Positions 27,098 to 33,096 of a stretch of 33,096 nt of DNA are shown piece after piece (the first letter of the stretch is position 1; each line of letters starts with the position of its first letter). Source of the stretch: Idiomarina piscisalsi (GTDB taxonomy: Bacteria; Pseudomonadota; Gammaproteobacteria; Enterobacterales; Alteromonadaceae); assembly GCF_003987095.1 (NCBI RefSeq), contig NZ_PIQA01000007.1, positions 1 through 33,096 on the forward strand. Direction: 5' to 3'. The position numbers were made by a program, and so were the translations under genes. The notes under the pieces were generated by a model. The model saw nothing but the letters and a program-made list of their open reading frames with translations, was not told where the DNA came from and made no database searches.

Positions 27098-27482
27098 GGT
27101 GTTTACGACCTTTCAGGGCGTTGTGCATCCTTGGCTATGTGATGAAATGGGGCATTTGAACACCCGCAATTATGTTGGAATGTTCGATGATGCCATGCAG
27201 CACTTTATGCGCTGTCTTGGTCACAATGCGTCTGAAGCCCGCAAAGACAACCTGGGCTGGGCTGATGTGCGTCACGAAATCGATTATGTGGCTGAGGTAC
27301 CGGTTGGTGCCTTAGTCCATATTGATTGTCAGGTGGAAAAGCTGGGCAACAAGTCGATTCGTTATCGCCAAACTATGTACCTTAGCGACACAGGAGAGGT
27401 TGCGGCGGAGAATGTGGCTACCTCGGTGCTGTTTGATATGAAAGCTCGTAAGGCCGTGCCTTTACCGGATGCCTTTCGTTAA
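27084..27482 (+). CDS. cdhB: Hot-dog thioesterase, probable betainyl-CoA thioesterase
   Basis: 4HBT-type cytoplasmic acyl-CoA thioesterase of 132 residues. The catalytic stretch is CDEMGHLNTRNY (19-30), with Asp20 and the GHxN..Y pattern of the 4-hydroxybenzoyl-CoA thioesterase class. Expected reaction is hydrolysis of betainyl-CoA to glycine betaine and CoA, the last step of the carnitine dehydrogenase route. The ATG at 27084 follows a strong GAGGAGG (27071-27077) and is preferred over an in-frame TTG at 27069. It overlaps the hydrolase gene by 14 bases and is followed by a terminator. The biochemical identity depends on the cluster, since the fold itself is generic. Confidence 0.85.
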   Translation: MPNNKVFTTFQGVVHPWLCDEMGHLNTRNYVGMFDDAMQHFMRCLGHNASEARKDNLGWADVRHEIDYVAEVPVGALVHIDCQVEKLGNKSIRYRQTMYLSDTGEVAAENVATSVLFDMKARKAVPLPDAFR

Positions 27483-27532
27483 GACAGAGTTTAATACAAC
27501 CCGCCCGGGCATAGAGTCCGGCGGTCATTACA

Positions 27533-27564
27533 GCCTGAGGCTATTTGCCTCAGGCGAGATTTTT
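27533..27564 (+). terminator. Intrinsic terminator of the receptor-carrier-hydrolase-thioesterase operon
   Basis: Perfect 9-base arms GCCTGAGGC (27533-27541) and GCCTCAGGC (27547-27555) around a TATTT loop, followed by GAGA and five T (27560-27564). It lies 50 bases after the thioesterase stop. The stem is nearly the same as that of the terminator at the other end of the carnitine cluster. Confidence 0.85.
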
Positions 27565-27621
27565 CAGGCAAAAGTAACCTTCAAATAATCCCTACCACAA
27601 TAGAAACTGCTAATAATGTTC

Positions 27622-27660
27622 TCTATATAAACCATAAAAAGTCTTTATGGTTTATATAGA
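27622..27660. promoter_or_regulatory. Large perfect inverted repeat, probable HipB operator
   Basis: Seventeen-base arms, TCTATATAAACCATAAA (27622-27638) and its exact reverse complement (27644-27660), around AAGTC. It is AT-rich and not followed by a T-run. It lies about 35-70 bases upstream of the promoter elements of the hipBA pair and fits a homodimeric HTH-protein binding site, as in autoregulated toxin-antitoxin operons. Confidence 0.65.
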
Positions 27661-27669
27661 AATCGGCTC

Positions 27670-27699
27670 TTGATAACCTTCCAATTTGTGCTATATATA
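27670..27699 (+). promoter_or_regulatory. Probable hipBA promoter
   Basis: TTGATA (27670-27675) followed after 16-18 bases by overlapping TATATA hexamers (27692-27699), a good sigma-70-like pair. Transcription would begin near 27706, about 30 bases before the hipB start. The TATATATAA stretch resembles the outer part of the inverted repeat upstream and could be a second regulator contact. Confidence 0.5.
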
Positions 27700-27737
27700 A
27701 GCCTTAAGCCACTTTTGTGATTCATATATGGAGCATT

Positions 27738-28076
27738 ATGCCAAAGTCTGTTGTAAGAACTTATTCTAAATACACTCAAGAAGCTTTATCGTTACTTGCA
27801 GGGTTAATACGTGCTGCAAGGCTTGAGAATAAGATGAGTGCTCAAGAAGTGGCTGACCGAGCGGGCATTTCCCGGAGCATGCTGGTTCGCATAGAAAAAG
27901 CTGACCCCAAGTGCGAAATTGGTGCAACGTTTGAGGTGGCCAAAATTGTTGGTGTGAGCTTATTCGAGACAGAACCAAGTCGATTGGCGATGCAGCTTGA
28001 GCAGGTTAATGAAAAACTGTCTCTGCTGCCTAAAAGCGCCAGAAAAACAAAAAAGGTAGCCAAGGATGATTTCTAA
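27738..28076 (+). CDS. hipB: HipB-like XRE-family antitoxin/repressor
   Basis: Small DNA-binding protein, 112 residues from ATG 27738 (GGAG 4 bases before it); an in-frame upstream codon at 27717 would add seven residues but has no ribosome-binding site. A Cro/C1-type helix-turn-helix lies at about 25-75: MSAQEVADRAGISRSMLVRI, then GATFEVAKIVGVSLFE. The lysine-rich C-terminus (SARKTKKVAKDD) may be the flexible tail. It precedes the HipA-like kinase and overlaps it by 11 bases, the standard antitoxin-toxin order. Expected to neutralise the kinase and repress its own promoter through the inverted repeat at 27622. Confidence 0.88.
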   Translation: MPKSVVRTYSKYTQEALSLLAGLIRAARLENKMSAQEVADRAGISRSMLVRIEKADPKCEIGATFEVAKIVGVSLFETEPSRLAMQLEQVNEKLSLLPKSARKTKKVAKDDF

Positions 28077-29322
28077 GCGGGAATACCAGGAAGCGTACGT
28101 TTGGATTTGGTTGCCTGATGAAACCAAGCCGACTGTTGCTGGGCGTTTGGAGCCCGACGGCGAGAAGTTATATTTCAACTATGGTAAGAGTTACCTTGAG
28201 CGCGTAAAAGATGCCATTCCAATTTACGAACCAGAATTACCGCTAAAACCTGGTGTTTTACCGTTGATGGAAGGCCTTAGTGTTCCAGGGTGTATAAGAG
28301 ATAGTGCGCCGGATGCTTGGGGTCGTCGAGTTATTATAAACCGTCGGTTAGGTCATAAAGGGAACGATATCGACACGGGGCAGCTTGATGAACTCACCTA
28401 TTTGTTAGAGTCAGGCTCTGATCGCATAGGCGCTTTAGACTTTCAATTGTCAGCGACTGACTATGCGCCGCGAGTTGCCACGAATGTCACTATGGAAGAA
28501 TTGGTTGAATCTGCTGAACGGGTTGAAAAAGGCATTCCGCTGACGTCTGAGTTAGACCAGGCATTATTTCACGGCAGCTCGATAGGTGGTGCTCGCCCCA
28601 AAGCCTTGATTGAAGAGCAGGGGAAGAAGTATATAGCGAAGTTTTCAGCGAGCAATGACATTTATAGTGTTGTAAAAGCTGAGTACGTTGCCATGCGACT
28701 AGCAAGCCTTGTGGGGCTCGATGTTGCTTCCGTTAAGATAGCTCGAGCTGCACATAAGGACGTATTGTTGGTTGAGCGCTTTGACCGGATTGCTAAAGGG
28801 GGCGGATGGGCGCGTAAGTCGATTGTATCGGCTCTGACTTTATTTGAACTTGATGACATGATGGCGCGCTATGCAAGTTATGAGACTTTGGCGGAAATTA
28901 TTCGGGGACGCTTTACTGAACCCAAAAAGACTCTGCGCGAGCTGTTTTGTCGATTAACGTTTAATATTTTGTCCGGTAATACAGATGATCATGCCAGAAA
29001 CCATGCAGCCTTTTGGGATGGCAAAACACTATCTTTAACTCCTGCTTACGATATTTGTCCTCAGGGACGCACAGAGAACGAAGCTTCTCAGGCAATGATG
29101 ATTTCCGGAGATAATAAACTGAGTCAACTAAAAACCTGTTTAGAAACTGCTCATAATTTCCTCTTGTCACAGGATGAAGCGAAAGAGATATTCGATCATC
29201 AAATTCAGACGATCACGGATAACTGGGAAGCAGTGTGTGATGAAGCGATGCTGAACGAGGTGGATAGACGGTTATTATGGAGCCGCCAATTTCTTAACCC
29301 ATATTCAATGATACAGAAATAA
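28066..29322 (+). CDS. hipA: HipA-family serine/threonine kinase toxin
   Basis: Type II toxin kinase of 418 residues. The HipA signature parts are all present: the Ser-containing P-loop-like GSSIGGARPK (170-179), the ATP-binding lysine in YIAKFSAS (Lys192), the catalytic NTDDHARNH (305-313), and the DFG-equivalent PAYDICP (Asp329). In Escherichia coli, HipA phosphorylates glutamyl-tRNA synthetase and halts translation; the target of this subfamily may differ. The N-terminal domain is more like the HipA subgroup carrying DSAPDAWGRR (79-88) than E. coli K-12 HipA. The frame is full length with no sign of inactivation. A 12-base hairpin directly follows the stop. Confidence 0.92.
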   Translation: MISKREYQEAYVWIWLPDETKPTVAGRLEPDGEKLYFNYGKSYLERVKDAIPIYEPELPLKPGVLPLMEGLSVPGCIRDSAPDAWGRRVIINRRLGHKGNDIDTGQLDELTYLLESGSDRIGALDFQLSATDYAPRVATNVTMEELVESAERVEKGIPLTSELDQALFHGSSIGGARPKALIEEQGKKYIAKFSASNDIYSVVKAEYVAMRLASLVGLDVASVKIARAAHKDVLLVERFDRIAKGGGWARKSIVSALTLFELDDMMARYASYETLAEIIRGRFTEPKKTLRELFCRLTFNILSGNTDDHARNHAAFWDGKTLSLTPAYDICPQGRTENEASQAMMISGDNKLSQLKTCLETAHNFLLSQDEAKEIFDHQIQTITDNWEAVCDEAMLNEVDRRLLWSRQFLNPYSMIQK

Positions 29323-29352
29323 TGGTTCGGTGGCTTATCAGCCACCGAACCA
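29323..29352 (-). terminator. Hairpin between convergent hipA and DUF5666 gene
   Basis: Perfect 12-base arms TGGTTCGGTGGC (29323-29334) and GCCACCGAACCA (29341-29352) with a 6-base loop. Leftward it is followed by TTATTTCT, a modest T-rich tail 20 bases beyond the DUF5666 gene stop. Rightward there is no T-run, though the hairpin begins right after the hipA stop codon and may protect that message end. Confidence 0.65.
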
Positions 29353-29371
29353 AACCGAGCTTTAAGGAGTG

Positions 29372-31087
29372 TTACTCTTCGCTGTCGTCGTCCTCGTTTT
29401 CGACTTCGGCTTCTTTTACCTCAATAAAGGTTTCTTCAACCCAGACACCTTCCACTTCCAGTACGGTTCCTTCGCTTAGGGCGCTCAGGAAGGTTGTAAC
29501 GTCGGCGGTGTCATCGTTCAGCTCAAGTTCACTGTTTTGGGTAAAGCGAACCTCGTTACCCTGAATCATTACCGACTGGTTGTCCATGTCGATGGACTGT
29601 ACCTGGCCTTTAAACTCGATACGGCCAGTGTTGTCATCCGCGTCGTCATCGTCGGACTCCACTTCGACTTCCATGGCTTCCAAGGTATCGCCGTCGTACT
29701 CGCCTTCGACTTCAACGCGCAGAGCGTCCTGCTCGCCCGCCAGTGTAACGAACTCGTCGACAGTAAGGTCGTCGTCGGCTTCAAATTCTGTATCCTCATT
29801 GAATACAACAGACACATTACCCAACATCATTCCGTCAGCCGTCACATCGGTTGCAACACCGGTGAGCTCGCCGTCGCGTTCGTTCTCGTTGATGCGCTCC
29901 ACTTTCAGAGCAACGGTGTTGTCGTTATCGTCCTGTTTAGATACGACTTCAAGCCAGTCGTTAACCGCGATGTTATCGAAGGTGAAACGACGTTCGTCCA
30001 GGTCGGAATCGTCGTCGTAACGCGTGTCGGCAGTCACCATGAAGGTGGTACCATTCACCACAAAGGTGTTGTCGTCGGAGTTTACGTCGGTGACCTGACC
30101 TTCGGTTTTGCTGCGGGCCGTCATGGCTTTGAATTCGATTTCGTCGGCGATAAGCTCGTCACCGTCTAAATGCGCTTCAATTTTGACGATCATGCCGTTG
30201 CTCAGTAAGTCCAGGCTGCCGTCTTCAAATTCGGTGTCGGTATCCAATGCAAAATGGTACTGGTTTACGGTAAAGGTGGCGTCGTCGACATCGTAATCGC
30301 GAACCATGCCGGCGATGGTAATTTCGTTGATGTCGTCGTCAAAGTCGGTGTTGCTTTTGTTTTCAACTTCGGTTGCGGTGAGCGTCATGGTGTCAGCGTT
30401 AAATTCAGTGCCTTCCACTTTGACAAACAGACCGTCGGCTAAGTCATCCGCTGTCATGTCGTCAAACTCCGTGCCGGAGTAATCGATGACAAGCTCATTG
30501 ATTTTGAAGGTTTGCGTGCTGGTGTCTAACGCACTGACATTGCCGCGCAGTTTCATTTCGTCTTCGTCGCTTTCCACTTCAATGAGCGTGGCGTAAAAAT
30601 CGCCGTCTTCATTAATGTAACCACTCACTTCCACCAGGTCGCCCAGACTGAGCATCGTAGCGTTGGTGTCTTCGAACGCCGTGAGCTCGTCAAACTGAAC
30701 CGTTTGACCTAACACTGTAAGCGTTTCAGCGGTGCGGTCGATAAAGCTGACCGGGCCTTGCAGGCTTTCTTCGTAGGTGATTTGGTTGGCTTCGGGGTCG
30801 CTGCCGTCGTCGGTAGCGGAGGCCGCTACTTTCACCACCATGCCCACGCGAAGCATGCTTTCATCCGCTGAGGTGTTGTTACCCACGTCGATGTTGGCGT
30901 TGTCGGAGGTATAGCGCTGGCCGTTAACATACACACTACCAAAACCGGTAATGACTCCTTCGGTGACGACTGTTGTCGTGCTGCCAGTGTTGTCACCGCC
31001 GCCGTTATCCGGTGTGTCATCAGAACCACCACAGGCGGCCAGAACACCCGACATGGCAAGAACGAGTAAGGAATATTTAAAACGCAT
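29372..31087 (-). CDS. Acidic lipoprotein made of repeated DUF5666-like modules
   Basis: Exported lipoprotein of 571 residues. The signal ends in lipobox LAAC (Cys19), then a glycine/aspartate-rich linker. The rest is about seven related beta-rich modules of 65-80 residues. Each opens with a G-x-V/I pattern and contains a TVNG-like strand and an EFxDD-type acidic turn: GVITGFGSVYVNG, GPVSFIDRTAETLTVLG, GNVSALDTSTQTFKINE, GMVRDYDVDDATFTVNQ, GQVTDVNSDDNTFVVNG, GVATDVTADGMMLGN, GQVQSIDMDNQSVMIQG. Asp and Glu dominate, which may reflect calcium binding or a salty medium. AGAGG precedes the ATG. DUF5666 has no established function. It is divergent from a small lipoprotein gene and near a giant adhesin gene. 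Confidence 0.85.
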   Translation of the reverse strand: MRFKYSLLVLAMSGVLAACGGSDDTPDNGGGDNTGSTTTVVTEGVITGFGSVYVNGQRYTSDNANIDVGNNTSADESMLRVGMVVKVAASATDDGSDPEANQITYEESLQGPVSFIDRTAETLTVLGQTVQFDELTAFEDTNATMLSLGDLVEVSGYINEDGDFYATLIEVESDEDEMKLRGNVSALDTSTQTFKINELVIDYSGTEFDDMTADDLADGLFVKVEGTEFNADTMTLTATEVENKSNTDFDDDINEITIAGMVRDYDVDDATFTVNQYHFALDTDTEFEDGSLDLLSNGMIVKIEAHLDGDELIADEIEFKAMTARSKTEGQVTDVNSDDNTFVVNGTTFMVTADTRYDDDSDLDERRFTFDNIAVNDWLEVVSKQDDNDNTVALKVERINENERDGELTGVATDVTADGMMLGNVSVVFNEDTEFEADDDLTVDEFVTLAGEQDALRVEVEGEYDGDTLEAMEVEVESDDDDADDNTGRIEFKGQVQSIDMDNQSVMIQGNEVRFTQNSELELNDDTADVTTFLSALSEGTVLEVEGVWVEETFIEVKEAEVENEDDDSEE

Positions 31088-31226
31088 AATGAAAACCTCT
31101 TGTGTAAGTGTGTGACAAACAGCTTGTGTTTATGCTGATGTATTCTAACGTATAAGAAGAATAGCGGTTTTGCTAATGAATACTTGTTAAAACTCTGTAA
31201 AACACTCAAATAACGTGAGGTGGAAC

Positions 31227-31583
31227 ATGAAAGGGTCATTACTGTTGAGCACACTGGTGGTACTGGCGGGCTGCAGCACCGTAGAGCCAGCCGACGAGCG
31301 TCCCGTGACACGGGCGGATATTACGACGTTAATCGGCTCGGCCAAAGCACAACATATCGACAGTTGCAAGGTGTTGCCCTTGGGCAAAAAAGCCTGCGGA
31401 GGCCCCGAGCGTTACGTGGTTTACAGCAGCGAAAGCATTACCGACGAGCGGGCGTTACTGGATGCGGTTCATCGCTATAATGAAAACGCCAAAGAGGCGG
31501 CTAAAAGGGGGTACTCCACCTGCCAGCACATTCCCGAGCCAGAGCCTCAGTTAGTTGGTGGGATGTGTACGATACCCAATTAA
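31227..31583 (+). CDS. Small cysteine-containing lipoprotein, unknown function
   Basis: 118 residues from ATG 31227, which has TGAGGTGG just upstream; a GTG at 31215 in the same frame lies within that ribosome-binding site and is unlikely. Lipobox LAGC puts the lipidated cysteine at position 16. The mature part has four further cysteines in two pairs (DSCKVLPLGKKACGG; then STCQ and GGMCTIPN near the C-terminus), suggesting two disulfides in the periplasm or at the cell surface. I do not recognise the family. The gene stands alone, divergent from the DUF5666 lipoprotein and 131 bases before the adhesin gene. Confidence 0.72.
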   Translation: MKGSLLLSTLVVLAGCSTVEPADERPVTRADITTLIGSAKAQHIDSCKVLPLGKKACGGPERYVVYSSESITDERALLDAVHRYNENAKEAAKRGYSTCQHIPEPEPQLVGGMCTIPN

Positions 31584-31714
31584 ACCTGTGTAGGCTTGAT
31601 ACCTATTTACGCGTGAAAAAAAGATAAAACCTGCACCTGGGTACAATAGGATTTTACACTTGCTTTGATATGGTTAGCCTTGATTAATCCCCATCATTTT
31701 TATCGAGGCAACAC

Positions 31715-33096
31715 ATGATAGCAACAATTGTTCGTATTGAAGGTAATGTTCAGGTTCAACGCGCAGACGGCTCAATAGAGACACTAGCCGTTGGTGACCA
31801 GCTGTTTGAAGGCGATGTTGTATTAACGCCAGAGGACGGTTTTGTGGTTCTTGAATATGAAAACAACGAACAGGTGCTATTAACTGAAGGCGTTGAGTTA
31901 GCAATTACTCGCGAGCAGATGTCCGATGAGTCGGTGGATGACTCAGAGTTTGTTGCGAGCGAAGACAGTGTTGATGACATCATCAGCTTACTTGATGAAA
32001 CAGATGGGGATCTGTTAGAACAATTTGAAGCAACGGCTGCGGGTAACGTTGCCTCCGGTGGGAACACCGGCAGTAACTTTGTGCGCTTGTCTCGTGCGCT
32101 GGAAAATGTATACGACACCCCCGTGGGCTTAACGCCTGTCGATATTAATCGTCCCCAAAGCGCAGAAAGTGACATCACGCAACCTGATTTTTCAGGTGTT
32201 TCTGGTGGCACCATTAGCGTGAATGCAGAATACGCGCAAGGCACGTCTGGCTTAACGGTTACCGGAACCGTTAGCAACCTTCCTGCAGGGGCGACCGTTT
32301 CGTTATTGCTTACCGACTCGCAGGGCAATCAGCTCACAACCTCAACCACGATTGACGCCAACGGCGATTACTCTGTTTCCGGAGTTGACTTGACTGGATT
32401 AACCGACGGCGATGTCACCGTGGAAGCCTCTGTGGTGGATGCCACCGGTGCGACGCTTACCGACAGTACTTCGGTAGAAATAGACGAGGTTCAGGGGAAC
32501 CTAACGGTTGACGTGACAACGGATGGCGGCGTGTTAACCGCGAGTGGTACCTCTGCGGACCTGGCCGAAGGCACGGAAGTGACGGTAACCATTACGGACG
32601 CGAATGGTAACACCATTACCGCGACGGCAATTGTTGATGCTGATGGTAATTACACAGTTGATGCCGACGTGTCTGGGTTGACTGACGGTGAGGTCAGTGT
32701 TGATGTAACGGCTACCGATAACAACGGTACCGAGCAGACGGCAACTGATACTGCAGAACTGGATAACGTAGCTGGTGACTTAACCGTTGATAGTTCTGTG
32801 ACTGATGGCAGCATCACCGTATCGGGTACTTCTGCAGACATGCCTGAGGGCACTGAAGTATCTATCACGATCACCGATCAAAATGATAATGCGGTTACAA
32901 CGACCGCAACTATAACTGCAGATGGCAGTTATACGGTTAATGCTGACGTATCCAGCTTAATAGACGGCGTGTTGACGATTAACGCAGTAGCTAATGATAA
33001 CAACGGCATTGAACGAACAGATTCAACCGACGATATATTAGATACTACAGCACCAGGTGATGGCATTGATGACAACAACAGCATTGCGTTCGGTGA
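31715..33096 (+). CDS. LapA-type giant adhesin with retention module, 3'-truncated by window edge
   Basis: Start of a long reading frame that is open to the last base; 460 codons are visible. Residues 1-105 form the LapA-type N-terminal retention module (IVRIEGNVQVQRADGSIETL, then GDQLFEGDVVLTPEDG, then an acidic helix DDIISLLDE). EATAAGN at 105-111 contains the TAAG motif where the periplasmic protease LapG cuts between the alanines, followed by NFVRLSRALE. From about residue 165 immunoglobulin-like repeats of about 93 residues begin. Such proteins are exported by type I secretion, held in the outer membrane by the retention module, and released when c-di-GMP falls. GAGG six bases before the ATG supports the start. 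lapD, lapG and the secretion genes are not in the window. Confidence 0.88.
   Translation, partial: MIATIVRIEGNVQVQRADGSIETLAVGDQLFEGDVVLTPEDGFVVLEYENNEQVLLTEGVELAITREQMSDESVDDSEFVASEDSVDDIISLLDETDGDLLEQFEATAAGNVASGGNTGSNFVRLSRALENVYDTPVGLTPVDINRPQSAESDITQPDFSGVSGGTISVNAEYAQGTSGLTVTGTVSNLPAGATVSLLLTDSQGNQLTTSTTIDANGDYSVSGVDLTGLTDGDVTVEASVVDATGATLTDSTSVEIDEVQGNLTVDVTTDGGVLTASGTSADLAEGTEVTVTITDANGNTITATAIVDADGNYTVDADVSGLTDGEVSVDVTATDNNGTEQTATDTAELDNVAGDLTVDSSVTDGSITVSGTSADMPEGTEVSITITDQNDNAVTTTATITADGSYTVNADVSSLIDGVLTINAVANDNNGIERTDSTDDILDTTAPGDGIDDNNSIAFG
32198..33053 (+). repeat. Tandem Ig-like repeats in the adhesin gene
   Basis: Three successive units. Units two and three begin at 32495 and 32774, giving a 279-base (93-codon) period, with a more diverged first unit from about 32198. 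Shared protein pattern: LTVD, then SGTSAD, EGTEV, ITD.N.N, YTV.ADVS.L.DG. The array probably continues past the window. Confidence 0.75.

Noticed and set aside
27503-27510. GCCCGGGC palindrome after the thioesterase gene as a terminator or operator
   Set aside because: Too short, with no loop or T-run. The real terminator hairpin follows 23 bases later.
29537-30169. A 210-codon plus-strand open frame, with another of 146 codons in a second frame, opposite the DUF5666 gene
   Set aside because: Both arise from the biased GAY/GAR codons of the acidic minus-strand gene. That gene has a ribosome-binding site, a lipobox signal and module repeats, while the plus frames give low-complexity Val- or Ser-rich sequence.
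31642-31647. TACAAT as the -10 of an adhesin promoter
   Set aside because: No acceptable -35 hexamer lies at the right distance, and other AT-rich hexamers in the gap are as good, so no single promoter can be called.
31756-32328. A 190-codon minus-strand open frame near the right end
   Set aside because: It lies opposite the adhesin retention module, is Ser/Thr/Pro-biased and has no start signal. The plus frame carries a clear retention module and the TAAG site.
32495-33053. The 279-base periodic sequence as a CRISPR-like or mobile repeat array
   Set aside because: The period is an exact number of codons, the frame is open throughout and the units encode Ig-like adhesin domains; this is a protein-domain repeat.
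1-33096. The polysaccharide and carnitine blocks as a mobile genomic island
   Set aside because: No integrase, transposase, tRNA junction or attachment repeats are visible. Horizontal transfer of glycan loci is common, but nothing here shows a boundary.

Overview
The window looks like the chromosome of a halophilic or marine gammaproteobacterium, most likely of the Idiomarina/Alteromonadales type. This is inferred from gene content and protein style, not from a search. There is no rRNA, tRNA, CRISPR array, insertion sequence or integrase. Genes are packed tightly, often with ATGA or short overlaps.

Region 1 (1-19300) is a surface-polysaccharide locus wrapped in sulfate-activation genes. It opens with the end of rfbD and with rfbC (dTDP-L-rhamnose). 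Next come cysD, cysN and an SLC13-type anion permease. They are followed by a large two-domain glycosyltransferase and a PAPS-type sulfotransferase, then three glycosyltransferases on the minus strand (one resembling GT29 sialyltransferases). Plus-strand kpsC, a wecA-like phosphoglycosyltransferase, galE, cysC and cysQ complete it. Together CysD/CysN and CysC make PAPS, the sulfotransferase would use it, and CysQ would remove the PAP by-product. No sulfite-forming or cysteine genes are visible. The locus therefore reads as a factory for a sulfated, rhamnose/galactose-containing capsule or O-antigen-like glycan.

Region 2 (19276-27564) is a carnitine-use cluster bounded by similar hairpin terminators. 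On the minus strand are a GlxA/CdhR-type regulator, a BKACE-type 3-dehydrocarnitine cleavage enzyme and L-carnitine dehydrogenase. Divergently, an overlapping plus-strand operon encodes a TonB-dependent receptor, a BCCT transporter, an alpha/beta-hydrolase lipoprotein and a hot-dog thioesterase. The proposed route is uptake across the outer membrane, possible ester cleavage at the envelope, BCCT import, oxidation to 3-dehydrocarnitine, cleavage with acetyl-CoA to acetoacetate and betainyl-CoA, and hydrolysis to glycine betaine.

Region 3 (27565-29352) is a hipBA-type toxin-antitoxin pair with a perfect 17-bp inverted repeat in its promoter region.

Region 4 (29353-33096) encodes cell-surface proteins: a very acidic lipoprotein of repeated DUF5666-like modules, a small cysteine-containing lipoprotein, and the start of a LapA-type giant adhesin. 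The adhesin carries an N-terminal retention module with a TAAG LapG-type cleavage site and is cut off by the window edge. It has no stop codon inside the window.
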